64,000 nucleotides of DNA from Prorocentrum cordatum (GCA_963575745.1 CAUYUJ010016490.1:60958-124957); one strand, 5' to 3'. Positions 49,789 through 58,330 are shown, counted from the stretch's first letter. Numbers and translations are program-made. The notes: generated by a model from the sequence alone, not told the origin.

Positions 49789-52411
49789 GCAGGCCATGCC
49801 ACAACATGTGTTGGATTGGTACGGCCATGCAATACGACATGCTGAATGGCGGGCTCAGACACGTACTATACTCATCCGTCTCTTGAACGACAAAATCCTG
49901 GGGAGCACCACCGCGCACGGAAACGTGCCCGTCTACTTAAATACGTATACGCGTACAGACCAGAATGCCCGTCACTACGTGACGACTCATAAGGGAGGAC
50001 CAAAATGGTCTGAAGTCATCCGACGTGTAACAATCAACTTGGATACCAACGCGGTTATTCAAGATATCTCAGTTACCGATCAACCAACAGGGTACGATTG
50101 GCATGCACCATTACCTGCAGGGGTTGCCAACATCAGTACTCGGTTGTATTGGCAACCCGAGGAACCGGTCTTGCTCGGAAACGAGCCGACTCAATCACCA
50201 CAGAAACATCGACGCGTCATCATAGATGACTGTTCTCTCCCCCTCCCGACTCTGGCGATTGACGCATGTACCCATTCAACCGCGACAATGAGTACACAGA
50301 CCGACGAACAAGACGAGCAAGCTTTACCCACTGAATCGCGTATAAAACAGAAGGAGAGGCTCAAAGCCGAAAAGGAAGCAGGCATCAAGCCTCGCCGCAT
50401 TAAAAAGCACGTCGAAGACGGAAATGACGATTGCGGCGACGACTTGTCAGGACTCGGACAGGATCTTATGGCAATCTGGAGTACTGACGTCCCTGTTGAG
50501 CTGATAAGCTCCGACGAGGACGATGACCTGTTCCTTACCCTCCCCACATCTATGCCCGACACACACGCTAACATATACAGCATAGTTGCTACACTATGCT
50601 ACGGCCATAACAACTGCGTGGATATGTTGGAGCTTTGTGGCGGTGAGGGTGGCATCTCAGAGCTTGCCTTCTCAAGGGGACTTTCCTCAGGCGGCAACTT
50701 GGACAAGACTACATATGTCGACCTGGGAGACCCCTCGGTGCAGCAGGTTATAGATCATTACTTTAAGATATGCTACGTACGAGTTGCCATACTGCAACCC
50801 AGCTGCCGCACCACAGGACCACCATCTTACTATAACTACAAAGTCAACTATAACACTTGGGAACAGCACCACAGAGAAGACTTACCACACATAATTTACT
50901 GTGGTAAAATTGCTGTAACCCAAGATGACGCTCAGAGGTGGTTTATACGCGAACAACCTACAGGAACATGGGTGGACGATATCTCTCCATGGACGAAGCT
51001 TGCCAACCGACCACACATTACAACCGTGCGCATTGACCAATGCGCTACGGGACTTAAGGATACGACTGGTGACTATATTAAGAAGCCGACAAATATCACC
51101 AGCAACGACGAGACAATTCTTAAACCCTTTGAGCGACTCAAGTGCAACGGTCAGCATGTGCACGCACAACCGTGCAACACCGAGCTTTCACTAGCACAAA
51201 GATATACTCGACGACTGCAGTCTGCCTTCGTGGAAGCCGTCTATCTGGCGAAAGCCATTGACACTACGCGCGGAAACGCGCCTATAAGTACTGCACATGC
51301 TTATCCTGCCGACCTTCCTGAGCAAGCTGAACCAGGCGAAGGTATGAGACGCATCGGTGATCGTATCATCCCAAAGGTGGCTACGTGCCCGGCATGCATC
51401 GACAACGTCCGAAAGGACAGTCCTAGCCATAACAGAGACCCTACGCAGTGCAAATATCATGACTCCATCTCTGTATATTGGCCATGTCCAGCATGTCAAA
51501 GGGATCTTACGAGAAGCAAGGGTGTTAAGAACCACCTTGATACCGAACCTGGTAAATGTCGTTTTGCTGAACCATTTAAACTACCAGACGACCACGACCC
51601 CGAAGGCAAAGCCGTGCCAGCTTGGTGGAAACCCTTACCTAAACCTGGTGAGGGCCAAGCTTCAGCTTCAGGTGGCCGCCAAGGCGCACGCGCCAGGCCA
51701 CCGCGACCACGATCCTTCGGTAACGTCGATCCGACATCTGGTACTAGCAGCTACGACCTACTACGAGACGCCCCCGAGCGTGGAAACACGCCTTCTGCGT
51801 CTTCTAGTGACACGCCACAGGTAGCGGCCCGCCGCGGACGTCTACAAGGCGTACCACCACCTCCAGACGCAGTCAACACAGGGGATCAACTACGGAGAGC
51901 TACAAGGAACCCTCTTGCCTCCACCGGCTCTGGGGCTCCACGACTACCCGACTGGACGAGATTTGACATCCAACACAGTCTACAGAGTCTCCGTAGTCAC
52001 GAACCCCATGTTGTGAAAAAGGAACTCCGAAAACTGCATCTGCGATGGTATCATGCGAAGGAGCCAAAGATGAGGCTAATCCTCGAAAAGGTGGGGCTTG
52101 ATAACGTTCGACTGAACATGATCAAGGAAATCTGCGATACCTGTCGGGAATGTAGAGCATGGGAACGTCCAGGAAACTCGACATTACCATCGGTAAGCCT
52201 CCCTGGTAACTGGCTCGACGAAGGGGAAATGGACCTCATGTTTTACAAGAAACGGACCATATTTCATATTATGGATCGTTGTATTCGCCTGGCAGCAGGC
52301 CTAGAGATTTCCGACAGAGAACGTGACACTATCACGACGCCTACCACTATTGCTGGATTGCCTATCACGGACCCTTCAAAGTTTTATACTCAGACGGAGA
52401 AGGCGCCCTGA
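49733..52411 (+). CDS. Pol part 1: methyltransferase-like module, zinc fingers, integrase N-terminus
   Basis: 892 open codons. The first 290 residues are mixed and acidic. From 50621 a SAM-binding-like glycine motif appears (DMLELCGGEGGISELAFSRG). A motif-IV-like segment ILQPSCRTTGPPS follows at about 50790, then RWFIREQPTGTW at about 50937. This is the layout of C5-cytosine methyltransferases, but with SCR where the Pro-Cys pair is expected, so activity is doubtful. Two Cys/His clusters follow at 51380-51560 (CPACIDN and CPACQRD). Near 52030-52175 is an integrase HHCC-like finger (LHLRWYHAKEPKM to ICDTCRECRAW). The integrase core starts with GEMDLMFY (first catalytic Asp at about 52229). The frame leaves the integrase reading shortly after 52326. 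Confidence 0.65.
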   Translation: MQVASSIPISSKLWTCTCKQAMPQHVLDWYGHAIRHAEWRAQTRTILIRLLNDKILGSTTAHGNVPVYLNTYTRTDQNARHYVTTHKGGPKWSEVIRRVTINLDTNAVIQDISVTDQPTGYDWHAPLPAGVANISTRLYWQPEEPVLLGNEPTQSPQKHRRVIIDDCSLPLPTLAIDACTHSTATMSTQTDEQDEQALPTESRIKQKERLKAEKEAGIKPRRIKKHVEDGNDDCGDDLSGLGQDLMAIWSTDVPVELISSDEDDDLFLTLPTSMPDTHANIYSIVATLCYGHNNCVDMLELCGGEGGISELAFSRGLSSGGNLDKTTYVDLGDPSVQQVIDHYFKICYVRVAILQPSCRTTGPPSYYNYKVNYNTWEQHHREDLPHIIYCGKIAVTQDDAQRWFIREQPTGTWVDDISPWTKLANRPHITTVRIDQCATGLKDTTGDYIKKPTNITSNDETILKPFERLKCNGQHVHAQPCNTELSLAQRYTRRLQSAFVEAVYLAKAIDTTRGNAPISTAHAYPADLPEQAEPGEGMRRIGDRIIPKVATCPACIDNVRKDSPSHNRDPTQCKYHDSISVYWPCPACQRDLTRSKGVKNHLDTEPGKCRFAEPFKLPDDHDPEGKAVPAWWKPLPKPGEGQASASGGRQGARARPPRPRSFGNVDPTSGTSSYDLLRDAPERGNTPSASSSDTPQVAARRGRLQGVPPPPDAVNTGDQLRRATRNPLASTGSGAPRLPDWTRFDIQHSLQSLRSHEPHVVKKELRKLHLRWYHAKEPKMRLILEKVGLDNVRLNMIKEICDTCRECRAWERPGNSTLPSVSLPGNWLDEGEMDLMFYKKRTIFHIMDRCIRLAAGLEISDRERDTITTPTTIAGLPITDPSKFYTQTEKAP

Positions 52412-53613
52412 ATAACGATGCCGCTAAAACCATGATGGCCAATAAGGGCACGGAACTTCGCATCCGTGCACCTGGCCAACACGCGACTTCAATTGAGTCA
52501 CGAAACGGCATTCGCAGAGGCGTCTTCCACATGATTGAGGAAGAATTGAATAGACACAACATCCCTGTTGTATTCACTAGAGTATTGGCGGAAGGCATCT
52601 TCGTTACTAATGCGTTTACGTTTTATAACGGAGTATCGCCATATCAGGCACACACAGGACGTCAGCCCTCCTTCCTTCCTGATCTCGATACCCTTGACTT
52701 TCCCAAGGGACCCGAGACTTCAGGACACGAACGAGAACGTCGTGTAAGGGAAGTCAGCCTCGAAGCCATAACTCAGGCTACTGCTGTAGCCAAGACAAAT
52801 CGGGCTCTTAGGGCTAAGACGACTCCTGATGGTGCTCGCCTCTACTCATCAGGGGATTTGGTCGACTACCACCGACCTACTGCCACCAAGGACGACCATG
52901 GAGGCTGGAACGGCCCATTCCCGGTGATCCGAAACGTGCCTGAAAGAGGACATATTGTTGTCAAGGCAGGATCTCGTGAGGTAATTGTGATGTATCCTGA
53001 TGCTCGTCACACACTATACATCGAATGTCTCCTCACACGGGAACTTGGCATGGATAATATGGCCATGCAAACCGTCCTTGCTTATGTGGCACACCTCAGC
53101 GCAGGGAAACCTGCCAAAGTTTTCGGGTATATCCCCGATTACAAGGGAAACCTTAATCTGTCAGACGACAGCAAGTTTCACCCGCGCGTACACTTAGCAC
53201 TGCAGTATCTCGTACGGAATTACTTCCGAGTAGAACATGTAGTAGCAGTTCGATTGGCTAAGAGTGTGTCAAGCCTACCTGCAGTAAAGTACGCCACCGG
53301 GTCTACGCTGATCCACTATGACAACGACATCAGCCCGGCGTTCCACTATTACGAATGCGTGGGCACTGGCTTAAACATTTCTCAGATCACTGGTAGCACT
53401 CACTCCAGACTTATTCAATGCTTGACTTCACGTGTCCCTTCCTTAGGATTTCACGACGATTGGCTAAATATCAGCATCCAAGCAACACGTCTGGAGAACA
53501 CGAGTCGCCTGGAAACAGGCCTTCTCCAGACACACCAGACGCTTCATCGCCGAGCGAAGGCCGTCTGTCGACAATCTATGAGGAAAATGAGGAACACAAT
53601 ATTGAAGCTATGA
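52327..53613 (+). CDS. Pol part 2: integrase core end and C-terminus, shifted frame
   Basis: Open from the stop at 52324 to 53613 in the -1 phase relative to the previous frame. It supplies the rest of the integrase: HGPFKVLYSDGEGALNND with the second catalytic Asp at 52393, and HATSIESRNG with the catalytic Glu at 52495, 33 residues later. Then come the C-terminal region SPYQAHTGRQPSFLP and a small beta-rich domain. The start codon is unclear, since the reading continues from pol part 1. So a frameshift, either mutational or programmed, divides the catalytic core between its first and second Asp. After about 53450 meaningful reading moves to the next frame. Confidence 0.7.
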   Translation, partial: HYHDAYHYCWIAYHGPFKVLYSDGEGALNNDAAKTMMANKGTELRIRAPGQHATSIESRNGIRRGVFHMIEEELNRHNIPVVFTRVLAEGIFVTNAFTFYNGVSPYQAHTGRQPSFLPDLDTLDFPKGPETSGHERERRVREVSLEAITQATAVAKTNRALRAKTTPDGARLYSSGDLVDYHRPTATKDDHGGWNGPFPVIRNVPERGHIVVKAGSREVIVMYPDARHTLYIECLLTRELGMDNMAMQTVLAYVAHLSAGKPAKVFGYIPDYKGNLNLSDDSKFHPRVHLALQYLVRNYFRVEHVVAVRLAKSVSSLPAVKYATGSTLIHYDNDISPAFHYYECVGTGLNISQITGSTHSRLIQCLTSRVPSLGFHDDWLNISIQATRLENTSRLETGLLQTHQTLHRRAKAVCRQSMRKMRNTILKL

Positions 53614-55730
53614 TGCTGGAAGAGTGGTACGACGAGCTACGTATGGACCTTCATCCTACGACGATTACCGATGATTATCTTTATTGCGTCCCAACAACTA
53701 TGCTGCCCGACCAGTGTGTTTTGGTTTCAGCATTTGTGGACGAAGATGATATTATATCATCAGATATGCTCGGAGACGAGCCGAAATCATGTGAGTCCTG
53801 TCTAGTCTCTCTTTGTTCAAACACAGCCGACGAGAGCTACTCTCTAGACAGTGATGAATACGGTCCTTACGTTGAACTATGCTTTACATCAGAAATGTCT
53901 AAAATAGTGTTGGATCAGACTCAACTTGCACAGCTCGATACCGATATGGTCGCAACGATGAGAGTATATGTATCCTCTGCTGCTAAACGTGCTGTGGTTG
54001 TCAAAGAAGATGATCTACTAACCAAAGCCGACATAGCAGCACATCCAAAGGAGGTTAGTGAAGCCTTATATACTGTGCTCAAAATCTGGATTGATAATCG
54101 ATGCTTTGAGATGTACGATTTATCCAAAGCTTCCAACATCATGACATCCAGATATGTATACAAGTGGAAGTTCGTAAAGATGGGTACCGAGAACGTTAAA
54201 ACCATTCGTCTCAGACTGGTCCTTCGTGGATTTATGGATACTGAGGCTTTTGATGTGGAAACATTCTCGGGAACCGCCCGAAGGCAGTCCCAACGACTCC
54301 TGGCAAGTGAAGCGGCATGCCATCCAGAGTGGATCTTAGCATCCATGGATATCGATAAGGCGTTCCTCAAGGGTTTGACCTATGAGGAACTTGCCCATGC
54401 CACCGGCGAGGAAACTCGCATGGTTTGCTTTACTCTTCCACCAGGAAGCGCTCAGGTACTTCGTGCATTACCTGGCTTCTCATCCTACGACGAAAGTCGA
54501 CACTGTCTTAGATGCCTCAAACCAGGAACGGGTACTAAGGACGCTCCAAGAGCGTTCTCTCTCAAACTTCGTACGACAACACGAGCTATAGGACTTGCAC
54601 CGACCAGCTACGATCCTGAATTTGAATTCAGCCAAGACCTTCTGACGGCAAAACATGTCGATTATATTAACATGACAGGTCTAGAGAAAAATATAGACGA
54701 CTATGTACAACGTGCCGAAAAGGTGTTTGGCAAATGCAAGCTCAACAAGCACACATATACGAACTGCGCCGTTCGCTACACTAAGAATGATCAGGGAGAT
54801 GTGATCATGGACCAGGACGAGTACATTAAACAACTACGTCCTATCACACGCCCAGAACTTACAGAAGCGGCGGCCGACGCCAAAGCCACGAAACTCATTA
54901 CCGACATGTTCTTCAGCCTGCGAGGAGCCCTCGCCTATGCCCTTCTTACCCAAATCTGGCTCATGGTATATGTGGTCTCTCTTCAGAAAATTCAAGAGCC
55001 CACCAATTTGCAAGTCAGACGTTTGAATGCTGTGACGCGAAAGCTGATCAGCAGCCCGAAACGTATCACCTTCCCTCGGATGAAGCCGACGAATGAAGTT
55101 GACATCCATAGCGATTCGGGGTATCGGAAGCTTACCGGGGAGGAGGATGACGAGACCAAGGGCTACGGCATACGCGGGGCCAACGTACTACGGCGAGGAA
55201 ACTCGCCTCAAGGCAAGTCCGTCGTTCACCTCTGTGACGGACTATGCAAATCACACCGATTACAGGTGAGGTCCAGTTATGCTGCGGAGGCACTTGCAGC
55301 CGCACATAACCTTGATGAGTGTTACCCTACGCTCATTACTCTCCACGAGCTTAAGGCAGGGGCTTTGACTCCACGACAACTACGAGACATGCGTGAAGTT
55401 GGAGGCCTTGCTATCAAAGTCTCTCTTACCATAGACGCTGAGTCCGTCTACAAATCTTTATCAAGCAGGGATCTCAAAATACCTACAGAACGGACTCTGC
55501 TTGGACATATCAGCTGGATACGTGAGCTCATGGATATAGGTATAGTACATAATGTGCAATGGTGTGATACTAGGGATATGACCGCAGATGGGCATACAAA
55601 GGGAAGCATCGATCGGGAGCTGCTTCTGGAAGTGATGTCAGGCACTCAGTCATTTAAGTATGACGTGAAGCAATTTGTTCCCTTTCGGGGTCCCGAGGAC
55701 AGAGACAAACCTAAGTCTAATCAATTTTAG
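53418..55730 (+). CDS. Pol part 3: reverse transcriptase (active site altered) and RNase H
   Basis: 770 codons in yet another phase, ending TAG at 55728. The RT of Copia type begins near residue 200: SRYVYKWKFVKMG, IRLRLVLRGFMD, then ASMDIDKAFLKG (catalytic Asp at 54348), then GTGTKDAPRAFSLKL. The palm motif expected as VDD reads KHVDYINMTG: the second Asp is Tyr (TAT, 54663-54665). RNase H follows with Asp 55113 (IHSDSGYR), Glu 55287 (SSYAAEALAA), Asp 55434 (TIDAESVY) and Asp 55587 (TADGHTKG), a complete catalytic set. RT copies RNA into DNA and RNase H removes the template. The D-to-Y change would be expected to abolish polymerisation, while RNase H looks intact. Confidence 0.85.
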   Translation: MLDFTCPFLRISRRLAKYQHPSNTSGEHESPGNRPSPDTPDASSPSEGRLSTIYEENEEHNIEAMMLEEWYDELRMDLHPTTITDDYLYCVPTTMLPDQCVLVSAFVDEDDIISSDMLGDEPKSCESCLVSLCSNTADESYSLDSDEYGPYVELCFTSEMSKIVLDQTQLAQLDTDMVATMRVYVSSAAKRAVVVKEDDLLTKADIAAHPKEVSEALYTVLKIWIDNRCFEMYDLSKASNIMTSRYVYKWKFVKMGTENVKTIRLRLVLRGFMDTEAFDVETFSGTARRQSQRLLASEAACHPEWILASMDIDKAFLKGLTYEELAHATGEETRMVCFTLPPGSAQVLRALPGFSSYDESRHCLRCLKPGTGTKDAPRAFSLKLRTTTRAIGLAPTSYDPEFEFSQDLLTAKHVDYINMTGLEKNIDDYVQRAEKVFGKCKLNKHTYTNCAVRYTKNDQGDVIMDQDEYIKQLRPITRPELTEAAADAKATKLITDMFFSLRGALAYALLTQIWLMVYVVSLQKIQEPTNLQVRRLNAVTRKLISSPKRITFPRMKPTNEVDIHSDSGYRKLTGEEDDETKGYGIRGANVLRRGNSPQGKSVVHLCDGLCKSHRLQVRSSYAAEALAAAHNLDECYPTLITLHELKAGALTPRQLRDMREVGGLAIKVSLTIDAESVYKSLSSRDLKIPTERTLLGHISWIRELMDIGIVHNVQWCDTRDMTADGHTKGSIDRELLLEVMSGTQSFKYDVKQFVPFRGPEDRDKPKSNQF

Positions 55731-56100
55731 TCTGTCCTTGTTGCCCTCGTGGTCCAGTTTGCCAGCACGGGTGCCTATTATAAAGGCGCCCCTTTAGCTG
55801 CTCGGAAACGAGCCTTATATTTCACGCCTGGCAACGAGCCGGCTTCGTACAACTCAGGCTCTTTGCCTTAATACACATTTGCTTGGTGAGGTATGGCCTA
55901 ATTTTGGCTTACCTCTAACTGAGCCGATAGCCCTTCATTGTTTGAAGGGGCTGTCCTGTATTTGCGTGAAATACTTTGCGAGGAAACTCGCCTTACAGTC
56001 TGGTGTTTGACCAGACTGTACGCACTGTTTTCTTTTCTTTGCAAACAGTCGTGCGCGCGATCTTTGCGTGCGACTATGCTCTCCGTCTCCTCCCCTCCCG
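55731..56100 (+). other. Structured 3' non-coding region of the element
   Basis: Non-coding, between the pol stop and the 3' LTR. Hairpins in order: GNRA at 55800-55813, an imperfect GCAA one at 55826-55839, CCCTTCA/TGAAGGG at 55931-55949, GNRA at 55978-55991, a perfect 11-bp stem TACAGTCTGGT/ACCAGACTGTA at 55994-56020, and a bulged stem at 56021-56055. The sequence TATTATAAA lies at about 55776. The stretch before the LTR is pyrimidine-rich (CTCCGTCTCCTCCCCTCCCG), so no ordinary polypurine tract is visible. Confidence 0.75.
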
Positions 56101-56352
56101 ACTTTAAGGGTAGCTCTTTGGGAGATGTTACAGTATCGGGAGCATAGCTCGCGCGCCGCTGCCTTGGGCTCAAGGCGCGCGCGCCCTATTTGCCCGGACA
56201 CCGCGAGTGTTCGCTATGTGCTGGAAAGATCATTACATCGATCTTATCCTATCTTACCCATCCACCCCTCATACGGTACCTTCACAGCAGAGCGATGGAT
56301 GCAATTTGCCAGGCTATATGCCCCATTTGAGTTACCAGGCTCACTTTCGACT
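56101..56352 (+). repeat. 3' LTR
   Basis: 252 bp, 249 identical to the 5' LTR, followed by the target duplication GGGTA (56353-56357). Confidence 0.95.
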
Positions 56353-56440
56353 GGGTAAACCCCTCCCCGAAGGGGAAGAGGGAGGGGTGGAAGAGGAAAC
56401 TCGTTAAACCACCGACGCCCAGAGGGCTGGTGGGATTACG
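56353..56440 (+). repeat. Host repeat, right part of the interrupted target
   Basis: Continues the host repeat after the element: AACCCCTCCCCGAAGGGG, TAAACCAC and GCCCAGAGGGCTGGTGGGAT. These match 62611-62691 at the uninterrupted copy. Confidence 0.85.
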
Positions 56441-57392
56441 CTGCGGAGTCCGCGCTCTCAGGGCTAAGATCTTTGGTGCATGATGCTAGGTTCGCGTTCC
56501 CAGGGTCGCGTTGTTTTGTTAGTTGCGCGGGGGTCACGCTCCCAGGGCCATGATCTTTAGTAAATTGCGCTGCGTCCGCGCTCCCAGGGTCACAATCCCT
56601 GGTAGATTACGTTGGATTCGTGCTCACAGGGCCGCGCTATTTAGTAAACTATGTAAGTTGCATGGGAGCCACGCGCCCAGGGCCGCGATCCCTAGTGAAT
56701 TGCTTTGCGTCCGCGTTCCCAGGGCCACGATCTCTTTTATTAAACTACGCCGGATTCACGCTCCCAGGGCCAGCATCCTTTGTAAATGATGCTGCGTCCG
56801 TGCTCCCAGGGCCAGGAGTCTTGTGCAAATTGCCACGCATTCGCACTCACAAGATCACGATCCCTTGTGAAGTACATTGCGCCCACTCCCCGAATGATGC
56901 GATCCCCGGTAAATTGCACTGCGTCCGCGCTGCACCGCCAGGGCTTCAGTACGCGGTGAATTTTGCCGCGTCCGCGCTCCCAGGGCCACGAAGCCTTCCG
57001 CGGAGATTGTCCAAACAAAACTCAACAACAGTACTTTGATGTATTGGGGTCTGTGTTCATGGGGACGCTTTTCGACACCCCCACCGTTTCCTGATAATTC
57101 GGCGCTGGCCCCGAAGGCGCGAATCCTCGTAAACTACGCTGCGCCCGGGCTCCCAGGGCCGCGATCCCTCGTACAGCACGCTGGGTTCGCGCTCTCAGGG
57201 CCAAGATCCCAGGCAATTTGCATTGGACTCGTGCTCCAAGGACCGCGTTCCTTCGTACATTACGTTGTGGTCACGCGCCCAGGGCCGCGATCCCTGGTGA
57301 CTTGCGCTGCGTCCGCACTCCCAGTGCCACGATCCCTGGTAAATCACGCTGGATTCACCCTCCCAGGGCTAGGACCCCTTGTAAATAATTTG
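56440..57392 (+). repeat. 42-bp satellite, forward array
   Basis: Units of about 40-45 bp: GCGCTCCCAGGGCCACGATC, then CCTGGTAAATTACGCTGCGTCC. About 20 degenerate copies in this orientation. Confidence 0.85.
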
Positions 57393-58330
57393 CACATGAT
57401 CGCGGCCCTGGAAGCGCGGGCGCAGCGTATTTTACTAGGGATTGTGGCGCCGGGGGCGCGGACGCAACGCAATTCACGAAGCATCGTAGCCCAGGCAGCG
57501 CGGACGCACTGTAAATTAACAATGGGACGAGGCCCTGGGAGCGTGAACCCAGTGTAATTTATGAGGGATCGTGGCCCTGGGAGCGCGAATCCAGTGTAAT
57601 TTGCGAGGGACCGTTGCGCTGGGAGCGCGAACCCAGGTTTAATTTCTGAGGGATCGTTGCCCTGGGAGCGCGGGCGCAGCGTACCTTACAGCGCATTGTG
57701 GCACTGGGCGCGCGGTTTCACTGTAGTTCGACGGGGGTCGTGCTTGGAGCGCGGACGCGGCGTACTCTACGAGGGATCGTTGTGCAGGGGGAAGCGGGCG
57801 CAGTATACTTTACAAGGGATCGTGGCCCTGGGAGCGCGGACGCGGTGTCATTTACCATGTATCTTGGCCCTGGCAGCGCGGGCGCAGCGCGATTTACGAG
57901 TGATCGTGGCCCTGGGAGCGCTGCCCCGTCTCAATATGCTTGTTTCTGGGCCCGTCGCGTGTGGCCCCTTTATGAATAAGGACACCGCGTACCTTCGGCG
58001 TACCTTCAACGGGTGTGTCCGACGTACCTTCAGAGTACCTTCTGCATACCTTGAGCATATTTGCGTCACTACCAGGTGTCGAGCGTAATTCACGAGGTAT
58101 CTTGGCACTGGGAGCGCGGATGCTGCGTAATTTACGAGGGGTCGTGGCACTGGGGGCGCGGATGTTGCGTACTTTGCGAGGGATCGTGGCCTTGGGGGAG
58201 CGGACGCAGCATCACTTGCTAGTGATCGTGGCTCTGGAGGTGCGGGCCCAGCGGAATTTGCAATGGATCCGTAGCCCAGGCAGCGAGGCCACAGCTTAGT
58301 TGACGAGGGATCGCGTGGCCCTTGACACCT
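57393..58330 (-). repeat. 42-bp satellite, inverted array
   Basis: The same unit in reverse complement (GGGATCGTGGCCCTGGGAGC, then GCGGACGCAGCGTAATTTAC), about 18 copies. The switch of orientation falls at about 57390. A unique insert lies at about 57950-58080, with three ACCTTC..GCGTACCTT-like repeats. Confidence 0.85.

Larger units (their letters stand above)
40862..55991 (+). repeat. Swarm of about 33 GCNNG-GNRA-CNNGC hairpins
   Basis: Fourteen-base hairpins with 5-bp stems and GNRA loops. First bases: 40862, 40901, 41735, 42284, 42611, 42758, 43325, 43541, 44024, 44252, 44828, 44909, 45516, 46311, 46551, 47139, 47712, 48201, 48234, 48769, 48858, 49301, 49915, 50173, 51268, 51778, 53101, 53507, 53768, 54406, 55193, 55800, 55978. 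Loops: GAAA 24, GAGA 4, GCAA 3, GTAA 2. The middle stem bases vary (TC, GG, CT, TT, AG, GA, CG, AC, GC, GT) with matching changes opposite. Three show G-U pairs (41735, 42611, 49301). Four-bp forms lie at 49272 and 53143. Near misses lie at 40955, 44377, 46050, 46452, 46729, 47631, 48955, 52167 and 55826. In the copy at 44024 the outer bases are C-G. Found by eye, so the count may be slightly off. Confidence 0.88.
40394..56352 (+). mobile_element. 15.96-kb Copia-type LTR retrotransposon
   Basis: Two 252-bp direct repeats flank a coding region on the plus strand. GGGTA lies on both sides (40389-40393 and 56353-56357), and a related locus at 62605-62611 retains the joined empty site. The domain order is Gag with zinc knuckle, extra domains including a Tpt1-like one, RING-H2, retropepsin, methyltransferase-like module, integrase, RT, RNase H. 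Integrase before RT is the Copia order. The length is about three times that of an ordinary Copia element. The LTRs differ at three positions, so insertion is fairly recent. The element is visibly less GC-rich and less repetitive than its surroundings. The pol region is divided among several frames and the RT active site is altered, so this copy is probably defective. Confidence 0.95.

Noticed and set aside
58265-58275. TCCGTAGCC near 58.27 kb as a leader start
   Set aside because: A nine-base match is expected by chance about once in a window of this size, and the following bases diverge.
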